Shown one piece after another: positions 32,209-43,318 of a stretch of 64,000 nucleotides of DNA. Below the pieces are notes generated by a model. The model was not told where the DNA came from and searched no databases. It worked only from the letters and a program-made list of their open reading frames with translations. The stretch is from contig CAUZXS010002466.1 of the NCBI GenBank assembly GCA_963585895.1, forward strand, positions 62,001 to 126,000, in the 5' to 3' direction. This DNA is from Sepioteuthis lessoniana. Lineage: Eukaryota; Mollusca; Cephalopoda; Myopsida; Loliginidae. How positions within the stretch are numbered: the first letter of the stretch is position 1; every line of letters starts with the position of its first letter. The position numbers were made by a program, and so were the translations under genes.

Positions 32209-33620
32209 ATAAAAAAACTATTTCTAAACCTCTATGTATAATATAACCCTTAACAAGTTGATATGTTGTTAAAATCAATCCGTTAATCTGAATTTCAAGT
32301 TATTCAATATCATCCCAACTTTTTTTGCACTACCTTCATTTTCCTAGAGCAAAAAAAATTACACACATACGAAAATTTGTAAGTTAACTACCACTTTTTA
32401 CTTACTTTCATATTGAGACATTTAATTGTCAAATTTTTTTTTTTTAATTATTGTTTTAATTCATGGAAGTTATGGGTAAAATTTCTCAAAAAGTTTTAGT
32501 CTTCTTCATTGAAATCATGTGAATTAATGATTAGTTGAAAGAATACAATAATGATGGATAAACAAGTTATGAGATAAAAGGATATGAAAGAATTGAAAAT
32601 TGTATTGAAAAAGAAAAATGTTATTTTGATGTCAAAAAGATTTTGTGTTAAAAACTATCTAGATTTATTATAGTGAAAACTTAAAAAACCTCCTTGTTGA
32701 TTCATAGAGCTTAAACCTTAGACATCTAAGGTTATTAACCCTATATTAAACTAAGAGAGTCGAAAGCAGTCCTATGAGGTATAAACTGAACCTGGGGAAA
32801 ATTGTACTGTTTGATTATAGATAACTGATAAAAAATTTAAAATATTTTTTTAGATTTTGTGATGTTTACCATGCTTCTTAGAGGTTTTTTTTCCGTAATT
32901 TTGTTTACTCTCTATTTTCGTTCATAAAGAATAAAGAATTATAAGCTACTGTAAAATAAATATATTGCTGAAGGTCAAACACGTGCATTTTAGAATCAGG
33001 ACTCCATTTGGAAAATTAGAGGGAATAGAATTTTTTTATTAAAATTTTCTTCTTTAAATCTGTAATCAAATTCTGCACCCTAGGGAAACTATTTGTGCTT
33101 TCTGACATTATTAGGGAAAGGAAAATTTGCAGATGATTTGGTTTATTTTCAAGTTATTCTAGAGAAACTTGAGAGAGTGTTTTCAGAGAAAAATTGTTTC
33201 CTGCTGTCTGAAACATATAGGAAAGTTCTTTCATCAAAAAGGAAATGTTTTATTTTGTTTATTATTTTCTTTTTTTAATATATTTACTAAAAAGAAAAGC
33301 TTGTGCTTTGAATCATGTCGTAATACTCATCTTTTAATGAAATAAAGACAATACAAAAATATTTTAAAATACTCTTTTATTTCATTTTCTTTCTGTCCAA
33401 CTCTTCTTTAACCACTTGTTTTCCACTTAAATCTTTTTTCTTTTTCTATTATGTTTTTTTCATTTTTCATTATGTTTTTATCTATTTCTGTCTTTTCCAT
33501 TTCTCTACTCAATATTTTTCAGTTAACAGAAAGATTTGTTTTAATTTTAATTAAAAACTTGAACCTGCAGACAGAGATAGATGGGGTATCATTTTTTTCC
33601 ATTTCCTGTTCCTCTCTTCT
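32209..33620. other. No recognised feature
   Basis: Long AT-rich stretch. The 61-codon frame at 33093 is not recognisable as a protein. Confidence 0.5.
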
Positions 33621-33621
33621 A

Positions 33622-34565
33622 TAACACTATGTAAAACAAATTTTGTTGTGGGTTCATATATGTAATTTTTTAATTACTTTTATTGTAAAAGTATAGAAAA
33701 TAGCCATTATCCCTTTCAAACTTTGCTTTTGAGCCCTGAATAACACTGTAACACAAATTTTGTTGTGGGATCATATATGTAATTTTTTAATTACTTTTAT
33801 TGTAAAAGTATAGAAAATAGCCATTATCCCTTTCAAACTTTGCTTTTGAGCCCTGAATAACACTGTAACACAAATTTTGTTGTGGGATCATATATGTAAT
33901 TTTTTAATTACTTTTATTGTAAAAGTATAGAAAATAGCCATTATCCCTTTCAAACTTTGCTTTTGAGCCCTGAATAACACTGTAACACAAATTTTGTTGT
34001 GGGATCATATATGTAATTTTTTAATTACTTTTATTGTAAAAGTATAGAAAATAGCCATTATCCCTTTCAAACTTTGCTTTTGAGCCCTGAATAACACTGT
34101 AACACAAATTTTGTTGTGGGATCATATATGTAATTTTTTAATTACTTTTATTGTAAAAGTATAGAAAATAGCCATTATCCCTTTCAAACTTTGCTTTTGA
34201 GCCCTGAATAACACTGTAACACAAATTTTGTTGTGGGATCATATATGTAATTTTTTAATTACTTTTATTGTAAAAGTATAGAAAATAGCCATTATCCCTT
34301 TCAAACTTTGCTTTTGAGCCCTGCATAACACTATGAAACACAAATTTTGTTTTGGGATTGTATATGTTATTTCTTAGTTGCTTATATCATTAATGTATCA
34401 AAAATAGTCAATATCCCTTTGAAATTTTACTTTTGTGCCTTGGATAATACTATGTAACACAGTTTTTTTTTTCCTGGATGGTATTTTTTATTTCTTAATT
34501 GCTTATTATGTAAAAATATTGAAAATGGCCGTTATATCCTCCAAACTTTGCCTTTTGGAATCTGG
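33622..34565 (+). repeat. 117 bp satellite-like array, about 8 units
   Basis: Units start at 33622, 33741, 33858, 33975, 34092, 34209, 34326 and about 34443. The five units from 33741 to 34325 are virtually identical with exact 117 bp spacing. The first is 119 bp, and the last two are strongly diverged. Each unit contains AT-rich near-palindromes such as 'acttttattgtaaaagt'. No open frame. Confidence 0.95.
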
Positions 34566-34739
34566 TTAATGAAATTTTAAAAAAAGTAACCTATTTTCTA
34601 AGTGAAAATAGGCAAACTTGTACATTTTCTTTGATACAGGATGCAATAGAAATACCTCCCACATTTTCAACTGTCATCTGTATGGTGCAAGTAAACTTTG
34701 GCAAGTGATAGTAGTAGCTTCATCTAGCTAATGTCTTAC

Positions 34740-35215
34740 AATTTTTTTTCAGATATGATTAGTTATGCTCATGGCTTGGATTACCATGTATTTGCTGTTG
34801 AAACATTTTTTAAGACTGTTGAATCTGTAATTGCTACACTGAGAGCTTTTCATGCTCATTTCATGTTACATCAGAATGATGCTGTTCCAGAATTTTCAAC
34901 CCATAACAGGTTGCTTTGTTGCATGGCATATCAACCTTTTAGGTTATTTAATGCTGAGGCCATTCTCCTAGAAGAACAGTTGTGGTACTATTTAACCCAT
35001 AGCTGGGAGGATAAAGGGGTTCATACCTTTCCCAAAGGTATTTGCCCAAAAGTGAACATAATAGTGCGACTGGAGTACGAACTCGCTTACTACGATTCTG
35101 CAGTCCATCGCTTTAACCATTACACCATGAGGACACCCCCACCCATAACAGTATTGATTTTCTATCCAATTTGTGATCATAACTTATCATATCTGGAAAA
35201 AAAAGCTAAACATTA
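34740..35215 (+). pseudogene. Mariner-type transposase N-terminal (HTH) relic, split by SINE-3
   Basis: Plus strand encodes DYHVFAVETFFKTVES, VIATLRAFHAHFMLHQNDAVP, in the order of the helix-turn-helix domain (DUF4817-like) at the N-terminus of many mariner-like transposases. The frame is interrupted at 34910 by SINE-3 and resumes at 35152. The open frame 34731-35216 that crosses both is an accident of the SINE being open in that frame. Only about 60 codons of the domain remain. Confidence 0.75.
34910..35140 (-). mobile_element. SINE-3 in a mariner relic, 11 bp target duplication
   Basis: Flanked by 'acccataacag' at 34899-34909 and 35141-35151. Complete from the reverse tail to the reverse head 'ccattacaccatgaggac'. 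Confidence 0.93.
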
Positions 35216-35267
35216 GCTAGATGGAGCTATCATTACCACTTGCCAAAGTTCCCTTGCACCACACAGG

Positions 35268-35512
35268 TAAATAAAGTAAAGTTGGTGGCCGTAGTCGAGG
35301 GCGACCAGAAGGCTCCCTTTTCAATAGCTACTACACCAAGGTATAGGGGAGGGTGCTACTCCTTTCCCTGGATTGCTCCACTTTACCCTTGATACATACC
35401 TTATATTGCTGAGTGTTCTGCAAGGAGGTATCAAGTACCATTTTTAAAGTCTTTGGTATGATTCAACTTGGGACTGAACCCAGGTCTCCCAGACCATTGG
35501 TGAACACTCTAC
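35268..35512 (-). mobile_element. SINE-2, minus strand
   Basis: Complete body and head. Flanks 'ccacacaggtaa' and 'ccacaaaggtaa' differ at one base and are a likely target duplication. Confidence 0.88.
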
Positions 35513-35855
35513 CACAAAGGTAATAGTTTAAAATGTGGGATATATTTTTGCAGCATTCTGTATGAGGTCTGAAAATAACATGAGTTAAAATTTATAAACT
35601 AAAGTTATGAATAAATGAAGAAAAGTGTTCAGAAATAAATAGTTTTTTGATATTTGTGACTATAATTGCAAATATTTCTTGCTTATGGTAAAAATCTAAT
35701 CTGAATAGGATCTTTGTTAGTATTTTTATTTACCTTCCAAACCTGAAGGATCATTTTGCTCGACTCTATATTTGCTAATCTTTTGGAAATGTTTTAAACA
35801 TTGTGATAAAAGTAATAAAGACAAGGAAGCAATATTTCATCTCAGAAATACATTA

Positions 35856-36261
35856 TTGGACAAAAAAAAACAAAAACAAAACAACAAACTGTTGACGTCA
35901 ATTGATGAATGATGGTGATTCAGTTTTTTTGTAATACCACGAAATGACGGTCCACAAACATTGTTTGCCACAATTTGACCTTTTTCCAATTCAGACAAAT
36001 GCTTACTAGCCATTATCAAATCAAGAAAAAGAAAATTCTTAGAAATTTCCAATTTTTTGGTATTTTTGAGAATTTTCTTTTCAAAAAATTATGACTTTTT
36101 GCAACAACTAACGGAAGATTGAAAGAAATAATTAAGGAAAATAATCACTTTCAATGTGTGTCCAAGCCATTGAAGTTTCATTAAAATTTGTGGTAATAAT
36201 AAAAAATGGTTCCATTTTTTTCACTGTCTGTTTTTTCATTTAAAAAATTTTTTTTGTCCAA
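35856..36261 (-). mobile_element. Internally deleted Tc1-like transposon with terminal inverted repeats
   Basis: Ends are ttggacaaaaaa and its reverse complement, each flanked by TA (35854-35855 and 36262-36263), the target duplication of Tc1/mariner elements. Inside, the minus strand encodes MASKHLSELEKGQIVANN, VCGPSFRGITKKLNHHHSS, a Tc1-type helix-turn-helix start. The rest of the transposase is missing, so it cannot move by itself. Related end sequence lies at 58895-58965. Confidence 0.82.
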
Positions 36262-36589
36262 TACTACAAAAAGAGCATTGAATTATACTGAAGACAGATT
36301 TAGACAATCTTTTAGTTCATGTTTACATTTTTAGAAATTATAAGTGATGAGATAATATTAAGATGACTGGTGGCCAAACTTTGGGAAGATTTTAATTAAG
36401 CACTCGCAGGGATTACGAGAATAAAGTCACATATCTGCACGTGCATTTTTGAAAAAATAAAAGTATTAATGTCTGAATATCATCCTTAGGATATTAGTTA
36501 TCAAACAGCTGTTAGAATAATCATAACATTCAACATTTTCAGACAATAATTCTTTAAATTTTTTATTTGCTGTATGTATTTTCCCAACC

Positions 36590-36790
36590 TCTTCACCGTA
36601 GGTAGGGTAATTCTTAAGTGGAATTTGACTGGTTTGAATTCAGAGTTTTCGTTCTCCTTGACTGGTTGCACAGTCTGCCCTACTATTTCTCCATAACTGG
36701 GGGAAGAACAGATGAATTCATACCTTTCCCTAGAGCATTTTCATGATGTGAGACATAAACAACCTTGTTCAGAATTTGAACTCAGGTTGT
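36590..36790 (-). mobile_element. SINE-1, minus strand, head missing
   Basis: 'ggtttgaattcagagtttt', 'ctgccctactatttctcc', 'ttcagaatttgaactcagg' (B box). No A box. Confidence 0.8.
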
Positions 36791-36804
36791 TAATTTTATT
36801 TCTT

Positions 36805-36884
36805 GCCACATATACTAAATATACCTGTACGTTTTTATATTTGTTGCCATTATACTAAATATACCTCTACGTTTTTATATTTGT
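36805..36884 (+). repeat. 40 bp direct duplication
   Basis: 'actaaatatacctgtacg' and 'actaaatatacctctacg' lie 40 bp apart in otherwise matching units. Confidence 0.85.
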
Positions 36885-36945
36885 TCTATACTGTCTATTT
36901 TGTGTTCTCCATCATGTACTTTTTTACAACATGATATACACCACC

Positions 36946-37212
36946 GGGCCATTAGTCTAATGAGTAGAGTGTTTGCCAATTGTCCGGATGACTGAGGTTC
37001 AATCCCAGGTCGAGTCATACCAAAGACTCAAAAAATGGTACTTTGTGTCACCTTGCTTAACACTCAGCATTATAAGGTTAGGATCAAGGGTAAAGTGGAG
37101 CAATCCAGGGAATGGAGTTGCACCCTTCCCTACACCTTGGTGTAGTAGCTATTGAAAAAGGGAGCCTTCAGGTCACCCTTCACTATGGTCACCAACTTTC
37201 CTTACTTTTTAC
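36946..37212 (+). mobile_element. SINE-2, full length, 11 bp target duplication
   Basis: 267 bp between 'tatacaccacc' at 36935-36945 and 37213-37223. A-box-like 'agtctaatgagtagag', B box 'aggttcaatcccagg'. Confidence 0.93.
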
Positions 37213-37223
37213 TATACACCACC

Positions 37224-37988
37224 ACTAAAATAAAATTTTAAAAATACACCTCCCTTCAAATCTGTGTCCTTAAATTCAAAACAAGTATTTACTTTAATCC
37301 AATAGATTTCAAGTCCTTTAATTCCAAGGTCCACAAGATTATCCCTGTAACAATTGCCTACTTATGTTTGAGTTTATGCATGCTTCAAAATATTTTAATC
37401 CCATTTCATTGATTTGTATTAAGTAAGGATGTGAGGATTAAAAAAAAACATAACTAGATTTGTTACTTATTTAATCCCTGTATTGATTCTGAGGTTGATT
37501 ATCAGGCTTGACTCTCTATAATAAATTTGATCAAGCAACTAATGTATATTCTTTTGATATTCATCAGCTATATTTAATCATGTTATATATTTATTTGCAT
37601 GTGTGTATGTGTAGTATCACCCATGTCTCAGTAAACACCTAACAAGAATGGAACATTATATAATTAAAACAGATATAATTAGGCATTACTTTTTACCAAA
37701 ATCTTCAGTACTGAAACTCTATATCCCAAAAAATATATATGTAACAGTAAAAAACAAAAAAAAATGTACACTATCCATATAAATTTATGCAATTTTATCT
37801 TTCAATACTGAGTGCTGTAGAATATGTTCATAAATAATAACTTAAATTTGTTTTGACTGTATAATATTCCACTAGAAATTTATAGGTGGTACTATATATA
37901 TATATATGTGTGTGAGTGTGTGTGCACATACATAATATATAAATATATATTCAAGAGTTATGCAATAAATATCATGAATTTTGCCTAA
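37224..37988. other. No recognised feature except a small TA/TG run near 37892
   Basis: AT-rich unique-looking sequence. Confidence 0.5.
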
Positions 37989-38408
37989 GGAATTGGCAAT
38001 AGAAAGCACTATTAACATTTGCACCTTTTTTAAGGTGAACAATAGTGATGGGTTCTTTCATGTCCCAGAAGACTGTCAGCATGACCTTCCTTATTGACAA
38101 CTGCATCCAGAACTTTTTCTTTAGCAGTTAGTCAGTGTATTTCCTTTCCACAGACTGTCTTTTTGATTCGGGTTCATAGTGGCAAACTCATCTTTAGCTG
38201 ATATGTAAACATTTTTTTGACTAAAACATGCTTCTCCATACATATCACATATTCTTCTGTAAATTTCTCATGGTTTCCAATTCTTAGCCACCAAAAATTA
38301 GATGACAGCCTAGAGCACTGTTTGATTTCCAGCCATTTTGAATACCCTCAAAAGAAATATTTTGTGAGATTAAAATAATTTTTGCTATAAACCAACTCCA
38401 GACATTTA
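37989..38408 (-). pseudogene. Mariner-like transposase relic, second copy
   Basis: Homologous along its length to 82-510. Keeps VMLTVFWDMKE and a run like KGANVNSAFY. Frameshifts differ from the first copy, so the two decayed independently. Confidence 0.72.
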
Positions 38409-38469
38409 TAGAAAAAAATTCAATTTTACTTTTTTTTAAAAAGTCATATACACATGTATATATAGTATC

Positions 38470-38640
38470 CTCAGTATGACACTAAACTGCATCTTAACCT
38501 ACAAAGGTTGATATGCCATTTAAAAAAAATAAAAACAAATAAACTGCATCTGATGGTGAGGCTCCACTTCTTGAGCTTTGAGGAGAGTGAAATACTCCTT
38601 CATTACTATTACTCCCAGGTCCATTTGGATATAATATCAG
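38470..38640 (+). mobile_element. R48 fragment with a 46 bp tail-only insertion
   Basis: R48 middle part ('agtatgacactaaactg', then 'ctgatggtgaggctcca') split at 38495-38540 by a lone copy of the 3' tail shared by R48 and SINE-3. Flanks 'aaactgcatct' at 38484-38494 and 38541-38551 are identical. Confidence 0.88.
38495..38540 (+). mobile_element. 46 bp retroposed tail with 11 bp target duplication
   Basis: Consists only of 'taacctacaaaggttgatat' plus 'gccattt' and an A-rich end. An extreme 5' truncation of a tail-bearing element. Confidence 0.85.
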
Positions 38641-39960
38641 AAATTTAACTAGTTGAAATTTCTCTATATTTTGTTGAAAAATTATCAAAAGAATTAACTT
38701 AGGAGGTGTGCAGGGTTGAAAGAGTATTTCATCATTCTTCTCACAAAAGTAGAATTACAAAGGTTGGATAAAAATTTCATGGACTGCAATGTGACCAAAT
38801 GAAATTTATTTATTAACCTAATCCCTTTTCACAGTCCACACTTTTTCCATCAGTGTTGTCCCATTAATAAAAACGTCAACAACAGCAGATATGACATTAT
38901 CATCTGAACTTTTCAACCCACCCTTGTAGATCTAAATCCACCTTAGCTCATCTTAGAAGATTATTTTTTCCTGCTACAAGAAAATGAATGTTACTTAGGA
39001 CTTGAAAGTAGACTTTGATGCTTTAACTATTATTTTTTGTCATTCTTTGCCTAAAATTTGTGCAAATTTTGTCATTCACTCTGTACATTAGGTATGTAAA
39101 TTTAGGAAGAAATAGATTATCAGTGGTAGAAATTAAAGCAAGTATTTTTAACCAACAGAATTGGGTTATTGCATATAGAATGTGTATTTATCCATATTAT
39201 ACAGAATCCATATTATTTGTCAGAAAATCAAACAAGACTTAACTTTTTATCAGTTTGATCTGCCTATTTTTTTCTTTAAATTAACTCTATTTATTTGAAT
39301 TTGTACAGGTGGAAATTAAAGATGTTTCCTTCTTTTTATTTCATTCTGTAGAAATAAAGTCAAGCAAAGACACCTGACATTAGAAAAAAAAATCCACTTA
39401 GAATACAGTCAAGCAAATTCCTAAGCTGTAGTTTATTATACTCTGGGTTTGATTTCTTCTTCATCGCTCAATAGCTGTTCTTTTCAGGAAGAAATAACTT
39501 TGCATAAAACTGGATTAAAGTGATAAAAGACTTATCCAGGATTTTCTTTGCTATCTCATGTTTTTTTTCTTTTCTTCTATGCATAATTGTACTGAGATAG
39601 GGAATCAGGTGGCACAAGATTTTAGGTTCATGCCATTAGCATGATATGAGATTAGCATAAGACTAGATGTAAAATCATATCATCTGTCCAGCGTATGAAT
39701 TTCTTTGTGCTTTTGTATTTTTCAATTCAACTATTTGGCAATTTAGCTTTCTAACAAATAATATGGATAATATGATAAATTTAAATCTGATATTCTAAAG
39801 GCACTAAATTTGGATTTAGACCTTATTTTTTATGGGCACAATATTCAAAATTTTCTTTTTCTTTTTTTGCTTTTAATTACTTGAAACTTGAGTATTTTCC
39901 CTCCCTTTTGCTCTCTAGTAGAATTTTAAAAAACTTTAATGAATTGTGTGTTATACAAAT
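38641..39960. other. No recognised feature
   Basis: AT-rich. Short open frames have no recognisable similarity. It would be the first intron of the candidate minus-strand gene at 40 kb. Confidence 0.45.
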
Positions 39961-40006
39961 GTAAGTGTGTGTGGCGAAAAAAGTGAAAACGGAAAGGGGG
40001 GCTTAC

Positions 40007-40058
40007 CTTTTAAGCGACCTTGTGTGTGCATCGTTCAGAGTTAGGCTGGGAAATGAAG
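40007..40058 (-). other. Candidate short first exon ending in a splice donor
   Basis: On the minus strand the segment after the YY1-like site runs to AAAAG|GTAAGC, a good donor with its GT at 40005-40006. An ATG at 40030-40028 (context ACGATGC) would give MHTQGRLK before the donor. The opposite-strand frame 40020-40229 (or its inner start at 40068, MAPVTFYNHLILQ...) also looks protein-like. I cannot decide which strand, if either, is expressed. Confidence 0.35.
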
Positions 40059-40063
40059 AAATT

Positions 40064-40160
40064 CAAGATGGCGCCCGTGACTTTTTATAACCATCTGATC
40101 TTGCAAAGTTACGCAAATTATCACTGCTCATATGCAAATGAGGTGGTCTTTGACGTGATA
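40064..40160 (-). promoter_or_regulatory. Candidate TATA promoter with octamer, CRE-like and YY1-like sites
   Basis: Read on the minus strand, in order: CRE-like TCACGTCA (40151-40158), octamer ATTTGCAT (40132-40139), a second octamer-like ATTTGCGT (near 40112), TATA-like TTATAAAAAG (40081-40090), and YY1-like GGCGCCATCTTG (40064-40075). The start of transcription would be expected near 40055-40060. The region is noticeably CpG-richer than its neighbours and no repeat family covers it. Site names rest on consensus matches only. Confidence 0.45.
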
Positions 40161-40404
40161 AAAGCGGGTTGCTTTGAGGAAAGAGTCAGTGCTTTACAAG
40201 ATTTGGTGGAGATCATTGCAGCTTGTTAGATTCATTTTTTTGACTCAGTATGGTACATCTAAATCCATTTTTCTTTTTGCAATATTATGGAAGCAAACAT
40301 TTTAAACAAAATTGATAATCAAAACGAAAAATTAAAAAGAAAAGAAAAAACTCTTATTTTAATCACTTGGGACCAGATTTTGTTTTCTTTTATTTAATAA
40401 CTCA

Positions 40405-40630
40405 AGATCACATCCTAGGTGAGCCTTTTTTTGTTTCACTTCATGCTAATACTCTCGGGAAAGTTATGAATCCAACCATTCTTCTCCTAGCTACAGGTAA
40501 ATAGTTGGGCAGAATGTCCTCTTGAGCATTAGTTAGGTAACTAGTCTAAGAGAAGGAAAACTCAGAAATCAAACCCACTGTACTCCTTGTGTTACATCCT
40601 GCTAGTAGATGGAGGGGTTGGGTAAATACA
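40405..40630 (+). mobile_element. SINE-1, head missing
   Basis: 'cttcatgctaatactctcgg', 'agctacaggtaaatag', 'ggaggggttgggtaaatac'. Confidence 0.83.
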
Positions 40631-41884
40631 TACTTTTATCTTTTTTCCTCCATCCAAAGTCTTTATTTACTATATTTGTCTGTGAGGAACGTGATATTGC
40701 AGAAATATCTCATCAGCTGCCCCACGACAATCATTACTTTCCCTGACTTTATCTATCACAAAGGTTGATATGCCATTAAACAAAGAAACCAAACCAAATG
40801 TCCTTCATCTACAAATCATTTTGAATTTATTTGTTTTATTATCATTAGAAAAAAAAACCTCAGAACTTAGAAAAGTATCTTATCAGAATTAGATATACAA
40901 CATTTCTTCACAGGTGCCATGATTTTTAAATGTCAGGATCTTGTTTACTCTGAGCTGTCTAAATGACATTTGCCAATAGTTAATATAACTATTGCCATCA
41001 TGTGATAATATGTAGAACTAGAGTTTGTTACAAAAGCAGGAAAATTAAGTTGTACTGTTTTTAGCGCAGTATAAATGAACATAAGACTTTTTGATATATG
41101 ATATCATTTTAATGAAATATTTTGTCTGTTGTTTCAGGACGAAGAAATCTCTCAAGATATCTTTCAAGTAGTTGGGAAAAAAATAAGGTGTTAGAGTTTG
41201 TAGAAAACCAAAAATTGGTCTAAGTGGATATTTTTGCATAGAAAAAAGTCGGAATAAAAAATATGAAGGCCTTATTTTTCTTGATCTTTATATATAGAAG
41301 TAATACACCAAGTCAATTTGGCTTTTTTTTCTGTATATTACCAATGCTTATTCTACAACTGTTTATAGATGAAAGATAAAGTTTACTTTGACACTTTTGA
41401 GTAAGTTCTTTGCCTGCTATGCTATTAGAGAAGCCACCAAACATCTTTTTCAGTTTAACATTTCTTCCAGTGCCTCAGTGATAAGAAAAAAAGATTAAAA
41501 ATATAACTATTTCATAGATATGATAATAGCAATAATGTCAAAGAAGAAAGGAAAAAATATTTTACTAGATTTTTCTTAAAAGACAAGAAACAAAATATGG
41601 TTGAAAATTCTTGTCTTAAAGCATTATAAAAAATGTTTACTAGTTTCTCAAAGTGATTCCAAAAACAGTAAATGGGAAAAAAAGAAACTAATTCAAGATA
41701 ACATTGTACCTGAATAGTATTGCGATTATTAACCTTAAAACAGATCTGATAAGCATTTTGTTGGGTTCTTATAATGATTAAAGTAAAGGCTTGCCAAGAT
41801 GTATCTACTATAAGAGAATGTCACTTATATTTGTACATAAAATGTTTGTCTAGAACAATTAGGGGGAATAGTTTAGATATTAAT
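40631..41884. other. Mostly unrecognised, with one isolated retro-tail at 40750-40800
   Basis: 'aaaggttgatatgccattaa' followed by 'accaaacc' at 40756 is a lone R48/SINE-3 tail. I see no clear duplication around it. The rest is AT-rich without assignment. Confidence 0.5.
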
Positions 41885-42460
41885 TATAGAGTAGTTGGTT
41901 GGTTGGTTCTTTGGGTTTTATGGGATATCAACCTTTGTAGGTTATTTAATGCCAGATCCATTTTTATATGAATAATCAATTCTATTTCAAACAGTTCAGT
42001 TTAGCATGAGTACACAGTTTAATTATCTAAAACATTTCTATTTCAAGCTACTCAGTTTTGTCAAACAATTCTAATTCAAATAATTCAGTTTAGTATAAGT
42101 ATAGAGTTTGTTTACACATAGTTAAATGTTAAAACCGTTCCATTTTAAACAATTCAGTTTAGCGTAAGTACAGTTTTAATGTCAAAAACGGTTCCATTTC
42201 AAACAATTCAGTTTAGCATAAGTATGCACTTTAGTTCTATTTGACCCATACTATCACTCTGGGTCAGAGTGGACCTGGGAGTGATGGTAATTCAGGAGTG
42301 CTCTGCATTCCCCAAAGCTCTATCATTACTGGAACCTCATTATCAGATTGTTTAGTGTCATATCCAGGACACTCATTTGGTGGGGTGGGGGTCTTACCCC
42401 TCTGCAGAGAAGTAGATAGTGTATTCTACAGCCTCAGCCAACTGGGCAGTTATAGATTAG
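41885..42460 (-). mobile_element. R48 element, minus strand, complete layout
   Basis: Reverse tail at 41915-41965 ('gatatcaacctttgtaggtt'), then about five diverged 48 bp-type units ('aaacaattcagtttagcata') to 42235, then the reverse 5' part ('gggtcagagtggacctggga', 'cttacccctctgcagagaag', 'ctcagccaactgggcag'). The best single copy for seeing the three-part structure. Confidence 0.87.
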
Positions 42461-42499
42461 TATATTTTTATTGATTTTCAAATGCATAAAGAGTATATA

Positions 42500-42722
42500 T
42501 TTACCCAACCCCTCAACCACTGACAGGATGTAACACAATGTCAGTGTTTAACAGGTTTGAAATCTTACACTATCACACACTCTCTGTCATGTATAAATGT
42601 TTACCATCTCAACTAGTTGCTATACCAAGATTAAAAATCCCAGTCTTCCCTATTAATTACCTGTATTCGGAGCAGAAACAGTTGGATGCATACCTTTCCC
42701 AAGGATATTAGTGCTATGTGAA
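42500..42722 (-). mobile_element. SINE-1, minus strand, head missing
   Basis: 'acccaacccctcaaccactg', 'ttcccaaggatattagtgc', ending at 'gaaatgcaaaca'. Confidence 0.83.
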
Positions 42723-42950
42723 ATGCAAACAGTTCTATCTGACCCATAGGTGGGACACAAACTCTGGGTCGGAGAGGACTTGGGAGTAGTAGCAATGATG
42801 GGAGAACTGCACACTCCCCAGATCTCCAGAACTGTCACCTCACCATCAGATGTAATTTAGTGTCATACCTACAACTCTTCTTTTTGGGGAGGGGGTCTTG
42901 TTCCTCTGCAGAAGATACAATCAACATATTCTAAACGCAACTGACAGTGA
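42723..42950 (-). mobile_element. R48 5' part, minus strand
   Basis: 'gttctatctgacccatagg', 'gacttgggagtagtagc', 'ttgttcctctgcagaaga'. No 48 bp units remain, and SINE-1 abuts it. Confidence 0.78.
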
Positions 42951-43034
42951 TAATAAGATTGAGTTTAACAAGTAATATGATTATTAGTAAAAATGTTTCA
43001 TCAAAAAATCTCCAAAAAATAACTGAACTCTAAC

Positions 43035-43309
43035 CATATTTACCCAACCCCTCCGCTCAAGCAAGATATGACACAAGGTCAGTTTTTAAGCAGAGTTTTG
43101 CAGGTTTGAATTCAGAGTTCTCCTAGACTAATTGCCTCACCAAGGCTGAAGAACCTAGTCTGTCCTACTATTGACCCATAGCTGGAGGGAGACTAATTGG
43201 ATTCATACCTTTCCCAAGGGTATTAGTGCTATGTGAAATGCAATCAATCTCGAGTAGGATTTGAACTCGTGTCGCTGTGTCCATTTCCTATGACGATAAC
43301 CATTACACC
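43035..43309 (-). mobile_element. SINE-1, minus strand, near full length, 9 bp target duplication
   Basis: 275 bp between 'aactctaac' at 43026-43034 and 43310-43318. Includes reverse B box 'aggatttgaactcg' and A box 'ataaccattacacca'. Confidence 0.92.
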
Positions 43310-43318
43310 AACTCTAAC

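Noticed and set aside
33622..34565. Regularly spaced repeats that could suggest a CRISPR-like array
   Set aside because: Whole 117 bp units repeat without distinct spacers, and the sequence is eukaryotic.
34731..35216. A 161-codon frame as a host gene
   Set aside because: Its middle is a SINE-3 with target duplications and its ends are a mariner transposase relic.
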